DNA from: Nocardiopsis potens DSM 45234 | GTDB taxonomy: Bacteria; Actinomycetota; Actinomycetes; Streptosporangiales; Streptosporangiaceae | DNA: 64,000 nt | Direction: 5' to 3' | Assembly: GCF_000341105.1 (NCBI RefSeq) | Contig: NZ_ANBB01000039.1 | Location: 1 to 64,000 of the forward strand | Shown here: positions 17,176 to 26,378 of the stretch, piece by piece | Numbering within the stretch: position 1 is the stretch's first letter | Layout: each line of letters opens with the position of its first letter | Notes under the pieces: generated by a model | What the model was told of the DNA's origin: nothing | The model's database searches: none | Seen by the model: only the letters and a program-made list of their open reading frames with translations | Translations under genes and position numbers: made by a program

Positions 17176-17372
17176 CCCCGGCGCGCCGCCCCGGGGCGGG
17201 TTGCACTCCCGGCCCTCCCCGGCGGCCCGCCTCTCCTCGCCCGGCGCCCCGCCCGGCGGGGGACCAGGAGGCAGCGGGCGGGCCGCCCCGGCGCACCCCC
17301 GGGCCGGTGAACCCGCAGGTGGCGGCGGCCCTCCGGGTTTCGGACGGCGGGGCCCCGGGTAACCGGACGCGC

Positions 17373-18611
17373 ATGGAGGAACACGCGCCGCTCATCGACC
17401 GGACCCCGGCCCTGCTGCTGAAGGGCTACACCTGGCTCCCGGACCTGTTCCGGGACGGCGGGGGCGCTCCCGCGGTGCGCACCCGGCTGCTCGGCCGCGA
17501 AGCGGTCGCCCTGCGCGGCCCCGACGCTGTCCGGTTCGTCTACGACGACGCGAACGTGCGCCGGGCCGGGGCGCTGCCCGAGCCGGTGCTCTCCACCCTG
17601 ATCGGGCACGGCGCCGTGCAGACCCTGGACGGCGAGGAGCACCGGGTCCGCAAGGCCCTGTTCTCCGGCCTCCTGCACTCCCGCTCCGGCCTCGACGAAC
17701 TCGTCCGGCGGTGCACGGAGGCCTGGCGCGGGGCGGCCGAGGGGCCGGGGCGGGGCTCCTCCTTCACCGTCTTCGACGAGGCCGCCCTGGCCCTGGCCCG
17801 CGGCGCGGGCGCCTGGGCGGGCGTCCCCCTGACCCCGCCCCTGGAGCGCGGGCTGGCCCGGGACCTGGTGGCGATGGTCGACGCCTTCGCCACCGCGGGC
17901 CCCCGGCACTGGCGGGGCAGGCGGGCCCGCGGCCTCTGGGAGCGCCGCCTGGCCCGGCTGGTGGAGGAGGTCCGCGACGGGGCGCTCCCCGCCCCGCCCG
18001 GGTCCGCGGTGGCCGCGGTGGCCGCCCACCGGGACCGCGACGGCTCCCTGCTCGCCCCGCGCACGGCCGCCGTGGAGCTGCTCAACATCCTCCGCCCCAC
18101 CGTCGCGACCTGCTGGTACACCGCCTTCGCCGCACACGCCCTGGCCCGGTGGCCGCACCACCGCGAGCGGCTGCGCGACGCCCCCGGCGGGTTCGCGCCG
18201 GCCTTCGCCCAGGAGGTGCGGCGCTTCTACCCGTTCGCCCCGTTCATCGGCGGGATCGCCCGCGCCGACCGGGTGTGGCGCGGGGTGCGGGTGCCGGAGG
18301 GGGCGCTGGTGCTGCTGGACCTCTACGGCCAGAACCGCGACCCGCGGCTGTGGAGCGCCCCGCACTCCTTCGACCCCGACCGCTTCCTGCACGGCCCGGT
18401 CGACCCGGACGTCCTGGTGCCCCAGGGCGGGGGCGACGAGCGCACCGGACACCGCTGCCCGGGCGAGGACGTCGTGGCCGCCCTGCTCGGCGCCCTCTCC
18501 GCCGAACTGGGCCGGATCCGCTACGAGGTCCCGGACCAGGACATGCGCATCCCGCTGCACCGCATCCCCACCCGCCCGCGCAGCGGCATGGTGATCAGCG
18601 GGGTCCGCTGA
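17373..18611 (+). CDS. CYP152-type cytochrome P450 (fatty-acid peroxygenase family)
   Basis: 412 residues. The heme-ligand loop reads PQGGGDERTGHRCPGE, with the Gly-rich GGGxxxTGHRCPGE form specific to P450BSbeta/OleT-type peroxygenases, and the distal helix carries LLNILRPTVAT, whose Arg-Pro pair replaces the usual acid-Thr pair and binds the substrate carboxylate. EVRRFYPFAPFIGG is the ExxR region. Such enzymes use H2O2 to hydroxylate fatty acids at the alpha or beta position, or decarboxylate them to 1-alkenes. No dedicated redox partner is encoded nearby, which fits peroxide use. The ATG at 17373 has no clear ribosome site, so the start is approximate. Confidence 0.88.
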   Translation: MEEHAPLIDRTPALLLKGYTWLPDLFRDGGGAPAVRTRLLGREAVALRGPDAVRFVYDDANVRRAGALPEPVLSTLIGHGAVQTLDGEEHRVRKALFSGLLHSRSGLDELVRRCTEAWRGAAEGPGRGSSFTVFDEAALALARGAGAWAGVPLTPPLERGLARDLVAMVDAFATAGPRHWRGRRARGLWERRLARLVEEVRDGALPAPPGSAVAAVAAHRDRDGSLLAPRTAAVELLNILRPTVATCWYTAFAAHALARWPHHRERLRDAPGGFAPAFAQEVRRFYPFAPFIGGIARADRVWRGVRVPEGALVLLDLYGQNRDPRLWSAPHSFDPDRFLHGPVDPDVLVPQGGGDERTGHRCPGEDVVAALLGALSAELGRIRYEVPDQDMRIPLHRIPTRPRSGMVISGVR

Positions 18612-18678
18612 ACGGGCCGCCCGTCCGCCGTCCGGGCCGGGCCGGCCGATTCCCGAGAGACCGAGAGGGTGTATCAGG

Positions 18679-19860
18679 ATGCCGGAGGACGAGGGCCGGG
18701 AGGAGCGGGAGGAGGACCGGACCGGGCCCCTGGAGCGGACCGGCCGCTGGCTCCGCCGGCTGCGGGAGTCCCGGAGCCGGGAGAGGGCCGAGGTCGTCCT
18801 GGTGGGCAAGTGCACGGTGGCCGCCGGGGCGTCCTGGTTCATCGCGTCGGATCTGATGCAGGCCATGTCGCCCGCCTTCGCCCCCTTCACCGCGGTGATG
18901 ATGGTGCAGGCGACGGTCTACCGCTCCATCGCGGCGTCGTGGCGCTATGTCGCCGCGGTGACCGCGGGGGTGGTGGTGCAGGGCGCCCTCGGCTTCCTCG
19001 CCGGCCCCGCCTTCCCGACGTTCCTCCTGGTCGCACTGGTGGCCCTGGCGCTGAGCAGGTGGCCGGCGCTGGGCGAGCAGAGGACGTACGTGGCCACTGC
19101 GGCCTTCTTCGCGTTCGCCCAGTTCACCATGGCCACCGACACCGCGGGCCGGCTGCAGGGGCTGGTGGAGATCGTGCTGCTCGTGCTGGTCGGCTGCCTG
19201 GTGGGCGTGGCGGTCAACCTGCTCCTGCTGCCCCCGCTGCGCTACCGCAGCGCCGACGAGGGACTGGCGGTCCTCGCGTCCTCGGTCGCCGACCTCCTCC
19301 AGGACATGGGCGCCGCGCTGAGCGCGGAGGACGCGGACGCCGACGACGCGCACCGGTGGCGGCGGCGCGCCAACGGCCTGGCCGACATGGTCTCCCAGGC
19401 CCGGACCGGGGTGGAGACGGCGCAGGAGAGCCTGCGGCTGAACCCGCTGTTCTTCCTGCGCAGGCGCCGGGACCGCACCTCGCTGGACACCCAGCGGAGC
19501 GTGGTCGGCGCCCTGGACCGGGTCGGCGGGCTGGCCTCCTCCCTGGCCCGCGGCCTGGCGGAGCGCGGCGGCGGGGAGCCTGCCGCGCCCTCCCCCTCGG
19601 AGCTGGGCGCGCTGCTGTCCTCCCTGTCGGAGGCCGCCCGCTCCCTGGAGGACATCGGCGAGGGCCCGCTGCGGCGGCGCATCGGCGAACTCGACGAGCG
19701 CCTCGGCGACGTGCGGCTGCATCTCTCCCGGCTGGAGGAGGACCGGTCCGGCGACGCGGCGCGGACGGCCGTGTACACCGACGCGGCCCGGTTGGAGGAG
19801 GAGTTCCGCACGCTGTGCGACGCCCTCCGCGCGGAGGCCGGGGAGGCTCCGCCGCACTGA
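18679..19860 (+). CDS. FUSC-like / aromatic acid exporter family membrane protein
   Basis: 393 residues. After a charged N-terminus come five to six hydrophobic segments (about 45-195: ASWFIASDLMQAMSPAFAPF, YVAAVTAGVVVQGALGFL, IVLLVLVGCLVGVAVNLLLL) followed by a long, charged, mostly helical cytoplasmic region with repeated Leu/Glu/Arg patterns. This half-size layout fits the FUSC/DUF939 group related to aromatic-acid efflux proteins. Start at 18679 follows GAGAGGG. It lies 67 bases after the P450 and may be co-transcribed with it. Substrate unknown. Confidence 0.75.
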   Translation: MPEDEGREEREEDRTGPLERTGRWLRRLRESRSRERAEVVLVGKCTVAAGASWFIASDLMQAMSPAFAPFTAVMMVQATVYRSIAASWRYVAAVTAGVVVQGALGFLAGPAFPTFLLVALVALALSRWPALGEQRTYVATAAFFAFAQFTMATDTAGRLQGLVEIVLLVLVGCLVGVAVNLLLLPPLRYRSADEGLAVLASSVADLLQDMGAALSAEDADADDAHRWRRRANGLADMVSQARTGVETAQESLRLNPLFFLRRRRDRTSLDTQRSVVGALDRVGGLASSLARGLAERGGGEPAAPSPSELGALLSSLSEAARSLEDIGEGPLRRRIGELDERLGDVRLHLSRLEEDRSGDAARTAVYTDAARLEEEFRTLCDALRAEAGEAPPH

Positions 19861-19905
19861 GGGCCGCGCACGGCGGCGGCCGCCGCGGGTGCGCCCGGTT
19901 CCGGG

Positions 19906-20622
19906 TCAGCCGATGCCGGTGCGGCGGTGCAGGCCGCCGCGGTCCAGGATGTCGATGGCGGAGTAGTGCAGGGCGATCAGGCCCTCCCGTTCCAGCTCCT
20001 TGAGGACCTTGTTGATCGAGGGGCGCTGCACGCCCAGCATCGCGGCGAGGGTGCGCTGCGGAAGGACCAGGCTGTCGCCGTCGGCCTCCTCCAGCAGCAG
20101 CCGGGCGGTCTGCTGGTGCAGGGACTTGCCGAGCAGCTCCAGGATCCGGGCCTGGCTCGCGGTGAGCCGGCCGGCCACGCTGGACAGCCAGCGGCGGGCG
20201 ATCTGGGGGTGCTGGGAGAGCAGCTGCTCGAAGTCGCCGCGGTCGAAGTGGAGCAGCTCGGTGTCGTCCAGGGCCCGCGCGCTGTAGGGCACCCGCACCC
20301 CCAGCAGCGCCTGGATGTCGCCGTCGACGTCGCCGGTGCGCAGGATCTGCACCACCACCTGGTCGGCGCCGCGCCCCGAGACCAGCTCCAGCCTGCCGGA
20401 GCGGACGATCCACACCCCCGGCCGGGCGGACCGGCCACCGAAGGCGAACGACCCCCGGGGGACGAAGCGGCGCTGCAGGCTGGAGGCGAGCGCGGTGATG
20501 TCCTCCGGTGACAGCGGCACCGAGTCGCCCCGCCCCACGCAGCGCGCCACCCACGCCGCGTGCTGCACCCTCGGGTCGCCGTTCCCCTCCGGGTCCCCCG
20601 CTGCGCGTTCCGTCGGCCGCAT
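19906..20622 (-). CDS. Crp/Fnr-family transcriptional regulator
   Basis: 238 residues from the ATG at 20622, with GGGAG upstream. The N-terminal beta-roll is recognisable (GVWIVRSGRLELV, ILRTGDVDGDIQALLG), and the C-terminal winged helix contains LPQRTLAAMLGVQRPSINKVLKELEREGLI. The phosphate-binding cassette is poorly conserved: there is no GE-x-L plus R-T/S-A pattern as in cAMP-binding members, so it may sense another signal or only dimerise. This distinguishes it from the two Crp-like proteins near 54 and 63 kb. It converges with the FUSC-like gene. Confidence 0.85.
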   Translation of the reverse strand: MRPTERAAGDPEGNGDPRVQHAAWVARCVGRGDSVPLSPEDITALASSLQRRFVPRGSFAFGGRSARPGVWIVRSGRLELVSGRGADQVVVQILRTGDVDGDIQALLGVRVPYSARALDDTELLHFDRGDFEQLLSQHPQIARRWLSSVAGRLTASQARILELLGKSLHQQTARLLLEEADGDSLVLPQRTLAAMLGVQRPSINKVLKELEREGLIALHYSAIDILDRGGLHRRTGIG

Positions 20623-20850
20623 CCCCACTCCCCCGTCTCGCCGATTCGGGCCGGACCAGGGGCATGACCGCAGCCGGGCGGTGCGCGCTCCCCCGGTCCG
20701 GCACCTGAGACGACTGACTAACGAAAGTAGCGGACCGGCCTGCGAGGACAGCGGAAACGCGCGGGGGCGGTGCCGCCTCCGGACATGGCGGCGGCGCCGC
20801 ACCGGGCCGTTCGGCCGCCGGCGCGGCGCCGCTGTCCGCGGGGTCCGCCC

Positions 20851-21099
20851 TCAGCGGATGCTGACCTTCACAAAGCCCAGCCAGGAGCCGAAGTGGTGGT
20901 TGTGGTGGTCGTGGTCCTTGCACCACTTGCCGTGACCGTGGCCGTGGTAGGTGTAGCTGTAGCCGTGGTCGCAGTGGCGGTCACAGTCATCGTCGTAGCC
21001 GGACGCCGACGCCGGCGCCGCGGCGCCCAGCAGCAGGGCCCCCGACATGGCGGCCGTCGCGGCCGCCCCGGCCAGCGCGGTGCGCAGCTTCCTCGCCAT
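20851..21099 (-). CDS. Small secreted histidine- and cysteine-containing protein
   Basis: 82 residues from the ATG at 21099, which has GGAGG at the right distance; the upstream ATG at 21120 lacks one. Residues 1-33 form a Sec signal peptide (basic start, hydrophobic core GAAATAAMSGALLLGA, then APASAS). The mature part of about 49 residues has three Cys and roughly ten His: CDRHCDHGYSYTYHGHGHG, then WCKDHDHHNHH. This looks like an extracellular metal-binding peptide, for Zn, Ni or Cu. No family recognised. It stands alone between the Crp gene and the amidohydrolase. Confidence 0.75.
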   Translation of the reverse strand: MARKLRTALAGAAATAAMSGALLLGAAAPASASGYDDDCDRHCDHGYSYTYHGHGHGKWCKDHDHHNHHFGSWLGFVKVSIR

Positions 21100-21396
21100 G
21101 GTCTTCCTCCGTTCGGACATATCGGGCTTACTGCCCGATGACGCAACTCTCTGCCCGAAACCGGTTACTCGCCAACACAGTGTCACTTTCGTGACATCTT
21201 TCACGTTTCAAATTTGTGCATGGCGGGAAAAAGCGACCGTTCTGTGCCGCGGAGGGCGGTACCCGGCGTTCGGCCCGGCCGACGCGGGAACGCCGGGGAA
21301 CACGGGGCCCGTGGGGATTGCGCGGCGGCGGAGGCGCGGGTTAGAACGTCCCGGTAAGTGTCCGCCGGGACACGCACCGACAACGGCGAGGTAGGC

Positions 21397-24300
21397 ATGG
21401 GACACCCGTCATCCCCCGTTCCCCCCGTCCCCGAGCCGGCCCCCGGCTCCGCTTCCCCGGGCGCCCTCAGCAGAAGAGGCCTGTTCGCGCAGGGCGGCAG
21501 GGCCGCCGTCGCGGGCGGCGCCGCATGGCTCATGTCCCCCGCGCAGCAGGCCGCCGCCGCGGCCGCCCCGGCCGAGGAGGGCGGCGCGCCGAAGGCCACC
21601 GTCACCCAGGGGACCAACATCTCCGCCGCTCCCTCCCCCGACGGGAAGTGGATCGCCTTCGACCTCTACACCGCGATCTGGCTGGTGCCCGCCGGGGGCG
21701 GCAAGGCCCGCAGGCTCACCGGCGACCTGGCCGACGCCACCCGGCCGCGGTTCTCCCCCGACTCCGAGCGGATCGCCTTCCAGGCCTACGCCGAGGGCAA
21801 CTACCACGTCTACGTCCTCGACCTGCCGGACGGGAAGCCGCGCCGGCTCACCTCCGGCCCGCACGACCACCGCGAGCCCGCGTTCTCCCCCGACGGCACC
21901 CGGATCGCTCTGGCCTCCGACCGCGGCGACGGCTACGGGATCTGGCTCTACGACCTGGAGAGCGAGGAGCTCACCGCGGTCACCGACACCGGGGCCGACG
22001 AGGCCGAACCCGCCTGGACCCCCGACGGCGAGCGCATCGTGCACGTCTCCGACCGCTCCAGCGTGCGCTCCACCGACCTGAAGGGCCGCACCGAGGAGCT
22101 GGTCCCCGCCGCCGAGCACACCACCCTCTACTCGCCCGCCCCCGGCCCCGGCGGGCGGCTCGCGCACATCGCCGCGCACGCCGACACCGTGCGGCTGATC
22201 GTCGACGGCGAGCCGGCCTCCGGCGACGACGAGGACGTCTTCGTCGGCACCGTCACCTGGACCGGCGACAACCGGCTGCTCTACACCGCCGACGGCGCGA
22301 TCCGCAGCCGCGCCCCCGGCGGCGGCGCCGAGGACGTCGCGTTCAGCGCCACCGTGCCCTACCTGCGCCGCGAGCCGCGCCGGGCGCGGCGCGACATCGA
22401 CGACACCGGCGAGCACCCGGTGCGCGGCATCGCGGGCCCGGTGCTCTCCCCCGACGGCCGCAGCGTCGCCTTCCGCGCCCTGGGGGCGCTGTGGGTGATG
22501 CGGATCGGGAAGAAGCCCGAGGCCGTCGTCGACGACGGCTCCTTCTCCTCCGACCCCGACTGGCACCCCGACGGCGCGTCCCTGGTCTACAGCAGCGACC
22601 GCGAGGGCTCCCCCGCCCTCTGGCGGCACGACCTCGAGTCCGGCACCGACGAGCGGATCACCCGCCTGGACGGCGCGCAGGTCTTCCCGCGCTGGTCCCC
22701 CGACGGGCGGCGCATCGCCTACCAGGACCAGGACGGCGCGACCTGGGTCTACGACACCGGCTCCGGCACCGCCCGCCGGGTGCTGCCCGAGCTGTTCCAG
22801 CCCGGGCGCCCCACCTGGTCCCCCGACGGCCGCACCCTGGCCCTGGCCGCGGTCCGGCCGCGCTCCCGCCGGTTCCGCGAGGGCTCCAGCCAGATCCTCA
22901 CCGTCGACCTGGAGACCGGGAAGACCTCCTACACCGAGCCCGCCCCGCACCGGTCGCTGTCCACCCGCGGCGACGACGGCCCGGTCTGGTCGCCCGACGG
23001 CCGGCACCTGGCCTTCGTGATGGAGAGCCTGCTGTGGGTGGTGCCGGTGGACGGGCGCGGCGCGTTCACCGGCGAACCGCGCCGGCTGACCTCCGAGCCG
23101 ACCGACGCCCCCAGCTGGAGCGGGGACTCCGCCTCCCTGCTCTACCTGGGCAACGGCCGGCTGCGCCGGGTCCGGCTCGAGGGCGGCCGCCCCGAGACCG
23201 TCCGGATGCCGCTCACCTGGCGCCGCAGGCCCCCCTCCGGGCGGGTGGTGGTGCAGGCCGGGGCGCTGTGGGACGGCAGGTCCGACGGGCTCCGCCGGAA
23301 CGTCGACATCGTCATCGACGGCAACCGGATCACCGCGGTGGAGAAGCGCCGCGAGCGCACCGAGGAGGAGGGCACCACCCTGGTCGACGCCACCGGGCTG
23401 ACCGTCATCCCCGGCCTGATCGACGCGCACAACCACTGGCACCTGCGCGGGCGGGAGTGGGGGTCCCGGCAGGGCCCGCTCTGGCTGTCCTACGGGGTGA
23501 CCACCACCCGCTCCCCCGGCGACCCCGCCTACCAGATGCTGGAGACCCGGGAGGCGCTGGACTCCGGAGCGATCACCGGGCCGCGCTACCTGGCCACCGG
23601 GGAGGCGGTGGACGGCTCCCGGATCTACTACGACTTCATGCGCACCACCTACGACGCCGAGGGGGTGGAGCGGGAGCTGGAGCGCGCCTTCGAGCTCGAC
23701 TACGACCTGGTCAAGACCTACGTGCGGCTGCCGGTGCGCTCCCAGCGCACCGCCGTCGACCGGGCGCACGCCGTCGACCTGCCGCTGACCTCGCACTACC
23801 TCTACCCGGCGGTGCACCTGGGCATGGACGGCATGGAGCACACCGGCGCCACCAACCGGCTCGGCTACTCCCAGACCGTCAGCCTGCTCGGCCGGTCCTA
23901 CGAGGACGCCGTCACCCTGTTCGCGAAGTCCGGGATGGCGCTCACCCCGACCCTGTTCACCTCCGCCGCGCTCTACGCCGAGGACCGGTCCCTGGTGGAG
24001 GACGAGCGCACCGAGGTGCTCTTCCCCGCCTGGGAGTACCGGTCCCTGGTGGACAAGGCCGACGAGGCCGGCTCCGACGCGCCCGACGCCCGGCGGACCC
24101 GCGCGGCTCTCCCCGGCCACGTGGCCATGGTGCGCGCCGTGCACGAGGGCGGCGGGACGGTCCTCGGCGGTACCGACGCCCCGCTGGACAACGTCGCGAT
24201 CAGCCTGCACCAGAACATGCGGGCGCTGGTGAAGTACGGGTTCACCCCGCGCGCGGCGCTGACCGTCACCACCTCCACCACCGCCGAATGGCTCGGCCTG

Positions 24301-24579
24301 GGCGAGCACCTGGGCACGGTGGAGCCCGGCAGGCTCGCCGACCTGGCCGCGGTGGAGGGCGACCCGCTGGACGACATCACCGCCGCCGCGAACGTGCGGA
24401 TCACCGTCGTCGACGGCACCGTGCACACCAGGGAGGACCTGCTGGAGCCGTTCCGGGAGCGGACCCGGCTGCGCTCCTCGGAGGAGCCGACCGCGCTGGG
24501 CGACCCGCTGCCCTCGGCCACCGCGGACGGCCCCTGGTGGCACGGCGAATCGGAGCGCACCGCCCCGCACCGCTGCTGA
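21397..24579 (+). CDS. Exported TolB-like beta-propeller plus amidohydrolase
   Basis: 1060 residues from the ATG at 21397, preceded by GAGGT. The N-terminus has a twin-arginine-like signal (SRRGLFAQGG, then an Ala-rich hydrophobic stretch), so Tat export is likely. Residues about 80-600 contain many PD40/WD40-like blades with SPDG (SPDGKWIAF, SPDSERIAF, SPDGTRIAL, SPDGRRIAYQ). The C-terminal third is a metal-dependent amidohydrolase: GLIDAHNHWH carries the HxH ligands, then SHYLYPAVHLGMDGMEH and GGTDAPLDN. This two-part architecture occurs in secreted or periplasmic hydrolases of uncertain substrate. Monocistronic; it converges with the ribosomal protein genes. Confidence 0.88.
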   Translation: MGHPSSPVPPVPEPAPGSASPGALSRRGLFAQGGRAAVAGGAAWLMSPAQQAAAAAAPAEEGGAPKATVTQGTNISAAPSPDGKWIAFDLYTAIWLVPAGGGKARRLTGDLADATRPRFSPDSERIAFQAYAEGNYHVYVLDLPDGKPRRLTSGPHDHREPAFSPDGTRIALASDRGDGYGIWLYDLESEELTAVTDTGADEAEPAWTPDGERIVHVSDRSSVRSTDLKGRTEELVPAAEHTTLYSPAPGPGGRLAHIAAHADTVRLIVDGEPASGDDEDVFVGTVTWTGDNRLLYTADGAIRSRAPGGGAEDVAFSATVPYLRREPRRARRDIDDTGEHPVRGIAGPVLSPDGRSVAFRALGALWVMRIGKKPEAVVDDGSFSSDPDWHPDGASLVYSSDREGSPALWRHDLESGTDERITRLDGAQVFPRWSPDGRRIAYQDQDGATWVYDTGSGTARRVLPELFQPGRPTWSPDGRTLALAAVRPRSRRFREGSSQILTVDLETGKTSYTEPAPHRSLSTRGDDGPVWSPDGRHLAFVMESLLWVVPVDGRGAFTGEPRRLTSEPTDAPSWSGDSASLLYLGNGRLRRVRLEGGRPETVRMPLTWRRRPPSGRVVVQAGALWDGRSDGLRRNVDIVIDGNRITAVEKRRERTEEEGTTLVDATGLTVIPGLIDAHNHWHLRGREWGSRQGPLWLSYGVTTTRSPGDPAYQMLETREALDSGAITGPRYLATGEAVDGSRIYYDFMRTTYDAEGVERELERAFELDYDLVKTYVRLPVRSQRTAVDRAHAVDLPLTSHYLYPAVHLGMDGMEHTGATNRLGYSQTVSLLGRSYEDAVTLFAKSGMALTPTLFTSAALYAEDRSLVEDERTEVLFPAWEYRSLVDKADEAGSDAPDARRTRAALPGHVAMVRAVHEGGGTVLGGTDAPLDNVAISLHQNMRALVKYGFTPRAALTVTTSTTAEWLGLGEHLGTVEPGRLADLAAVEGDPLDDITAAANVRITVVDGTVHTREDLLEPFRERTRLRSSEEPTALGDPLPSATADGPWWHGESERTAPHRC

Positions 24580-24589
24580 CCCGCCCGCC

Positions 24590-24615
24590 GCCCGCCGCCC
24601 GCGCGGGCGGCGGGC
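24590..24615. terminator. Perfect palindrome between convergent genes
   Basis: GCCCGCCGCCCGC joined directly to GCGGGCGGCGGGC: 13-bp arms with no spacer, in the gap between the amidohydrolase and rpsN. It could terminate transcription in both directions. Confidence 0.6.
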
Positions 24616-24728
24616 CCTCCGGGCGCCGGCCGGAACGGACGCCGGCGCCGCTTCCCCTGCCGGGTCGGCGGGCGGTCCCGACCGGGTCCGCCCGCGCGGG
24701 CGGCGGTGCCTTCTTCGGGTCCCGGCCG

Positions 24729-25034
24729 TCACCAGCTGGACTTGGTGATCCCGGGCAGCTCGCCCCGGTGGGCCATCTCTCGGAAGCGGATCCGGGACAG
24801 GCCGGCCTTGCGGATGTGGCCGCGGGGGCGGCCGTCCACCGCGTCCCGGTTGCGGTACCGGACGGGACTGGCGTCGCGCGGCTGGCGGCCCAGTTCGCGG
24901 ACGGCGGCGGCGCGCTCCCCGGCGGAGCTGTCCGGGTGGGAGACGATCCGCTTGAGCTCGGCGCGGCGCTCGGCGTAGCGGGCCGCGATGCGGGCGCGCT
25001 TCTCGTTCTTGGCGATCTTGCTCTTCTTGGCCAC
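24729..25034 (-). CDS. rpsN: 30S ribosomal protein S14, zinc-independent 101-residue form
   Basis: 101 residues beginning [13 protein letters not shown] and ending ITKSSW, the long S14 form. It has no cysteine at all, so it lacks the CxxC zinc knuckle of the short form. In actinobacteria this paralogue replaces the zinc-binding S14 under zinc starvation. It lies 3 bases after rpmB and shares the Zur-type operator upstream of that gene. It is a member of the small ribosomal subunit near the 3' end of 16S rRNA. Confidence 0.95.
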   Translation of the reverse strand: MAKKSKIAKNEKRARIAARYAERRAELKRIVSHPDSSAGERAAAVRELGRQPRDASPVRYRNRDAVDGRPRGHIRKAGLSRIRFREMAHRGELPGITKSSW

Positions 25035-25037
25035 GGC

Positions 25038-25274
25038 TCAGACCTTCTCCCCGCGGGCGCGGATGTCGGCGACGACGCGCTCGATGCCGAGCCGGTCGAC
25101 GGTCTTCATGCCCTTGGCGCTGACCCGCAGCCGGACCCACCGGTTCTCCGACGGCAGCCAGTAGCGCTTGCGCTGGATGTTGGGGTCGAAGCGGCGGCGG
25201 GTGCGCCGGTGCGAGTGCGAGACGGCGTTGCCGAACGCGGGCCGCCGCCCGGTGACCTGGCAGACGCGGGACAC
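25038..25274 (-). CDS. rpmB: 50S ribosomal protein L28, probable zinc-independent paralogue
   Basis: 78 residues: [20 protein letters not shown], then [12 protein letters not shown], the L28 signature. Only one cysteine (Cys5) is present, so the paired CxxC zinc ligands of the zinc-binding form are missing. Together with the cysteine-free rpsN it forms a two-gene unit. The 20-bp Zur-like palindrome 45 bases upstream indicates derepression when zinc is scarce. L33 and L31 paralogues, often found beside these genes, are not in the window. Confidence 0.95.
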   Translation of the reverse strand: MSRVCQVTGRRPAFGNAVSHSHRRTRRRFDPNIQRKRYWLPSENRWVRLRVSAKGMKTVDRLGIERVVADIRARGEKV

Positions 25275-25318
25275 GGTGCTCCTCTCGGTCGGTGCTGCTG
25301 ACCCGCCCCACCCTACAC

Positions 25319-25338
25319 TGAAACGATAATCGTTTTCA
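25319..25338 (-). promoter_or_regulatory. Zur-type operator
   Basis: TGAAACGATAATCGTTTTCA: an almost perfect palindrome centred on ATAAT, matching the TGAAAAxGATTxTCA-type boxes of actinobacterial Zur. It lies 45-64 bases upstream of rpmB and overlaps the stop codon of the threonine dehydratase gene, and a TAGGGT -10-like hexamer follows on the minus strand. Confidence 0.8.
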
Positions 25339-26304
25339 CTCGGGTCCGGTCTCCTCGACCGGGGGCGCGGCGACCGCCCGCGCCAGCAGCGCCGGGTCGA
25401 CGTTGCCCCCGGAGACCACCGCCACCGCGCACCCGCCGCCGGCCCGCCCGGCCAGGTGCGCCGCCACCGCCAGCGCCCCGCTGGGCTCGGCCACCACCCG
25501 CGCCCGGCGCGCGATCACCCCCATCGCCGCCGTGATCTCCTCCTCGGTGACCGTGACCACCCCGTCCAGCCGGGCCGCCATGTGCGCGAAGGTCAGGTCG
25601 GAGGGGCCCACCCGCACCCCGTCCGCGACGGTGCGGTGGGTCCGCTCCGGGGACCAGGAGACCCTGCGCCCCTCCGCCAGCCCCTCGGCGGTCTCGGCGG
25701 CCAGCTCCGGCTCCACCCCGACCACCGCGACGTCCGGCCGCAGCCCCTTGACCGCGGTGGCCACCCCGGAGGCCAGCCCGCCCCCGCCCACCGGCACCAG
25801 CACCGTGTCCACCCCGGCCAGGTCCTCCACGATCTCCAGGCCGACCGTGCCCTGCCCGGCGATCACCTCCCGGTCGTCGAACGGCGGCACCAGGACCATC
25901 CCGCGCCGCTCGGCCAGCCGCACCGCGGTGCGCTCCCGGTCCGCCGGAGCCACCGGCACCAGCTCCGCGCCCAGCCGCCGCATCGCGGCCAGCTTCACCT
26001 CCGGCGCCCCGTCCGGGACGACCACGGTGCACCGCACCTCCTCGGCCCGGGCCGCGTACGCCAGCGCCTGGCCGTGGTTGCCCGAGGAGTGCGTGACCAC
26101 CCCGGCGGCCCGGCGCCGCTCCGGCAGGGCGCGCAGCGCGTTGGTCGCGCCGCGGATCTTGAACGCCCCGACCGGCTGCAGGTTCTCCGGCTTCAGCCAC
26201 AGCCGCCCCTCCGCCCACGGGCAGGAGAGCAGCGGCGTGCGCACCGCCCGGCGCCGGATCCGCCCGGCGGCGGCCTGGACGTCGGCGAGTGAGATCAGTT
26301 CCAT
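25336..26304 (-). CDS. PLP-dependent threonine/serine dehydratase
   Basis: 322 residues. Fold type II PLP enzyme: the lysine in [13 protein letters not shown], the substrate loop [13 protein letters not shown] and the phosphate cradle VGGGGLASG. It has no C-terminal ACT-like regulatory domain, so it matches the short, catabolic-type or serine racemase-like group rather than biosynthetic IlvA. Start at 26304 is the ATG before ELISLADV; the frame upstream overlaps the divergent gene. It should convert threonine to 2-oxobutyrate and ammonia or serine to pyruvate. Confidence 0.87.
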   Translation of the reverse strand: MELISLADVQAAAGRIRRRAVRTPLLSCPWAEGRLWLKPENLQPVGAFKIRGATNALRALPERRRAAGVVTHSSGNHGQALAYAARAEEVRCTVVVPDGAPEVKLAAMRRLGAELVPVAPADRERTAVRLAERRGMVLVPPFDDREVIAGQGTVGLEIVEDLAGVDTVLVPVGGGGLASGVATAVKGLRPDVAVVGVEPELAAETAEGLAEGRRVSWSPERTHRTVADGVRVGPSDLTFAHMAARLDGVVTVTEEEITAAMGVIARRARVVAEPSGALAVAAHLAGRAGGGCAVAVVSGGNVDPALLARAVAAPPVEETGPE

Positions 26305-26378
26305 CCCGGTGGTGTTCCCCGCCCCGCGCCGCACCACCCGCCGCGCCGGGAGCACGGGGCGGATCCGATAATGGCGGG

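Noticed and set aside
21409-25311. 1300-codon minus-strand open frame opposite the amidohydrolase
   Set aside because: Composition is that of a shadow frame, and it would also run through rpsN and rpmB in the wrong frame.
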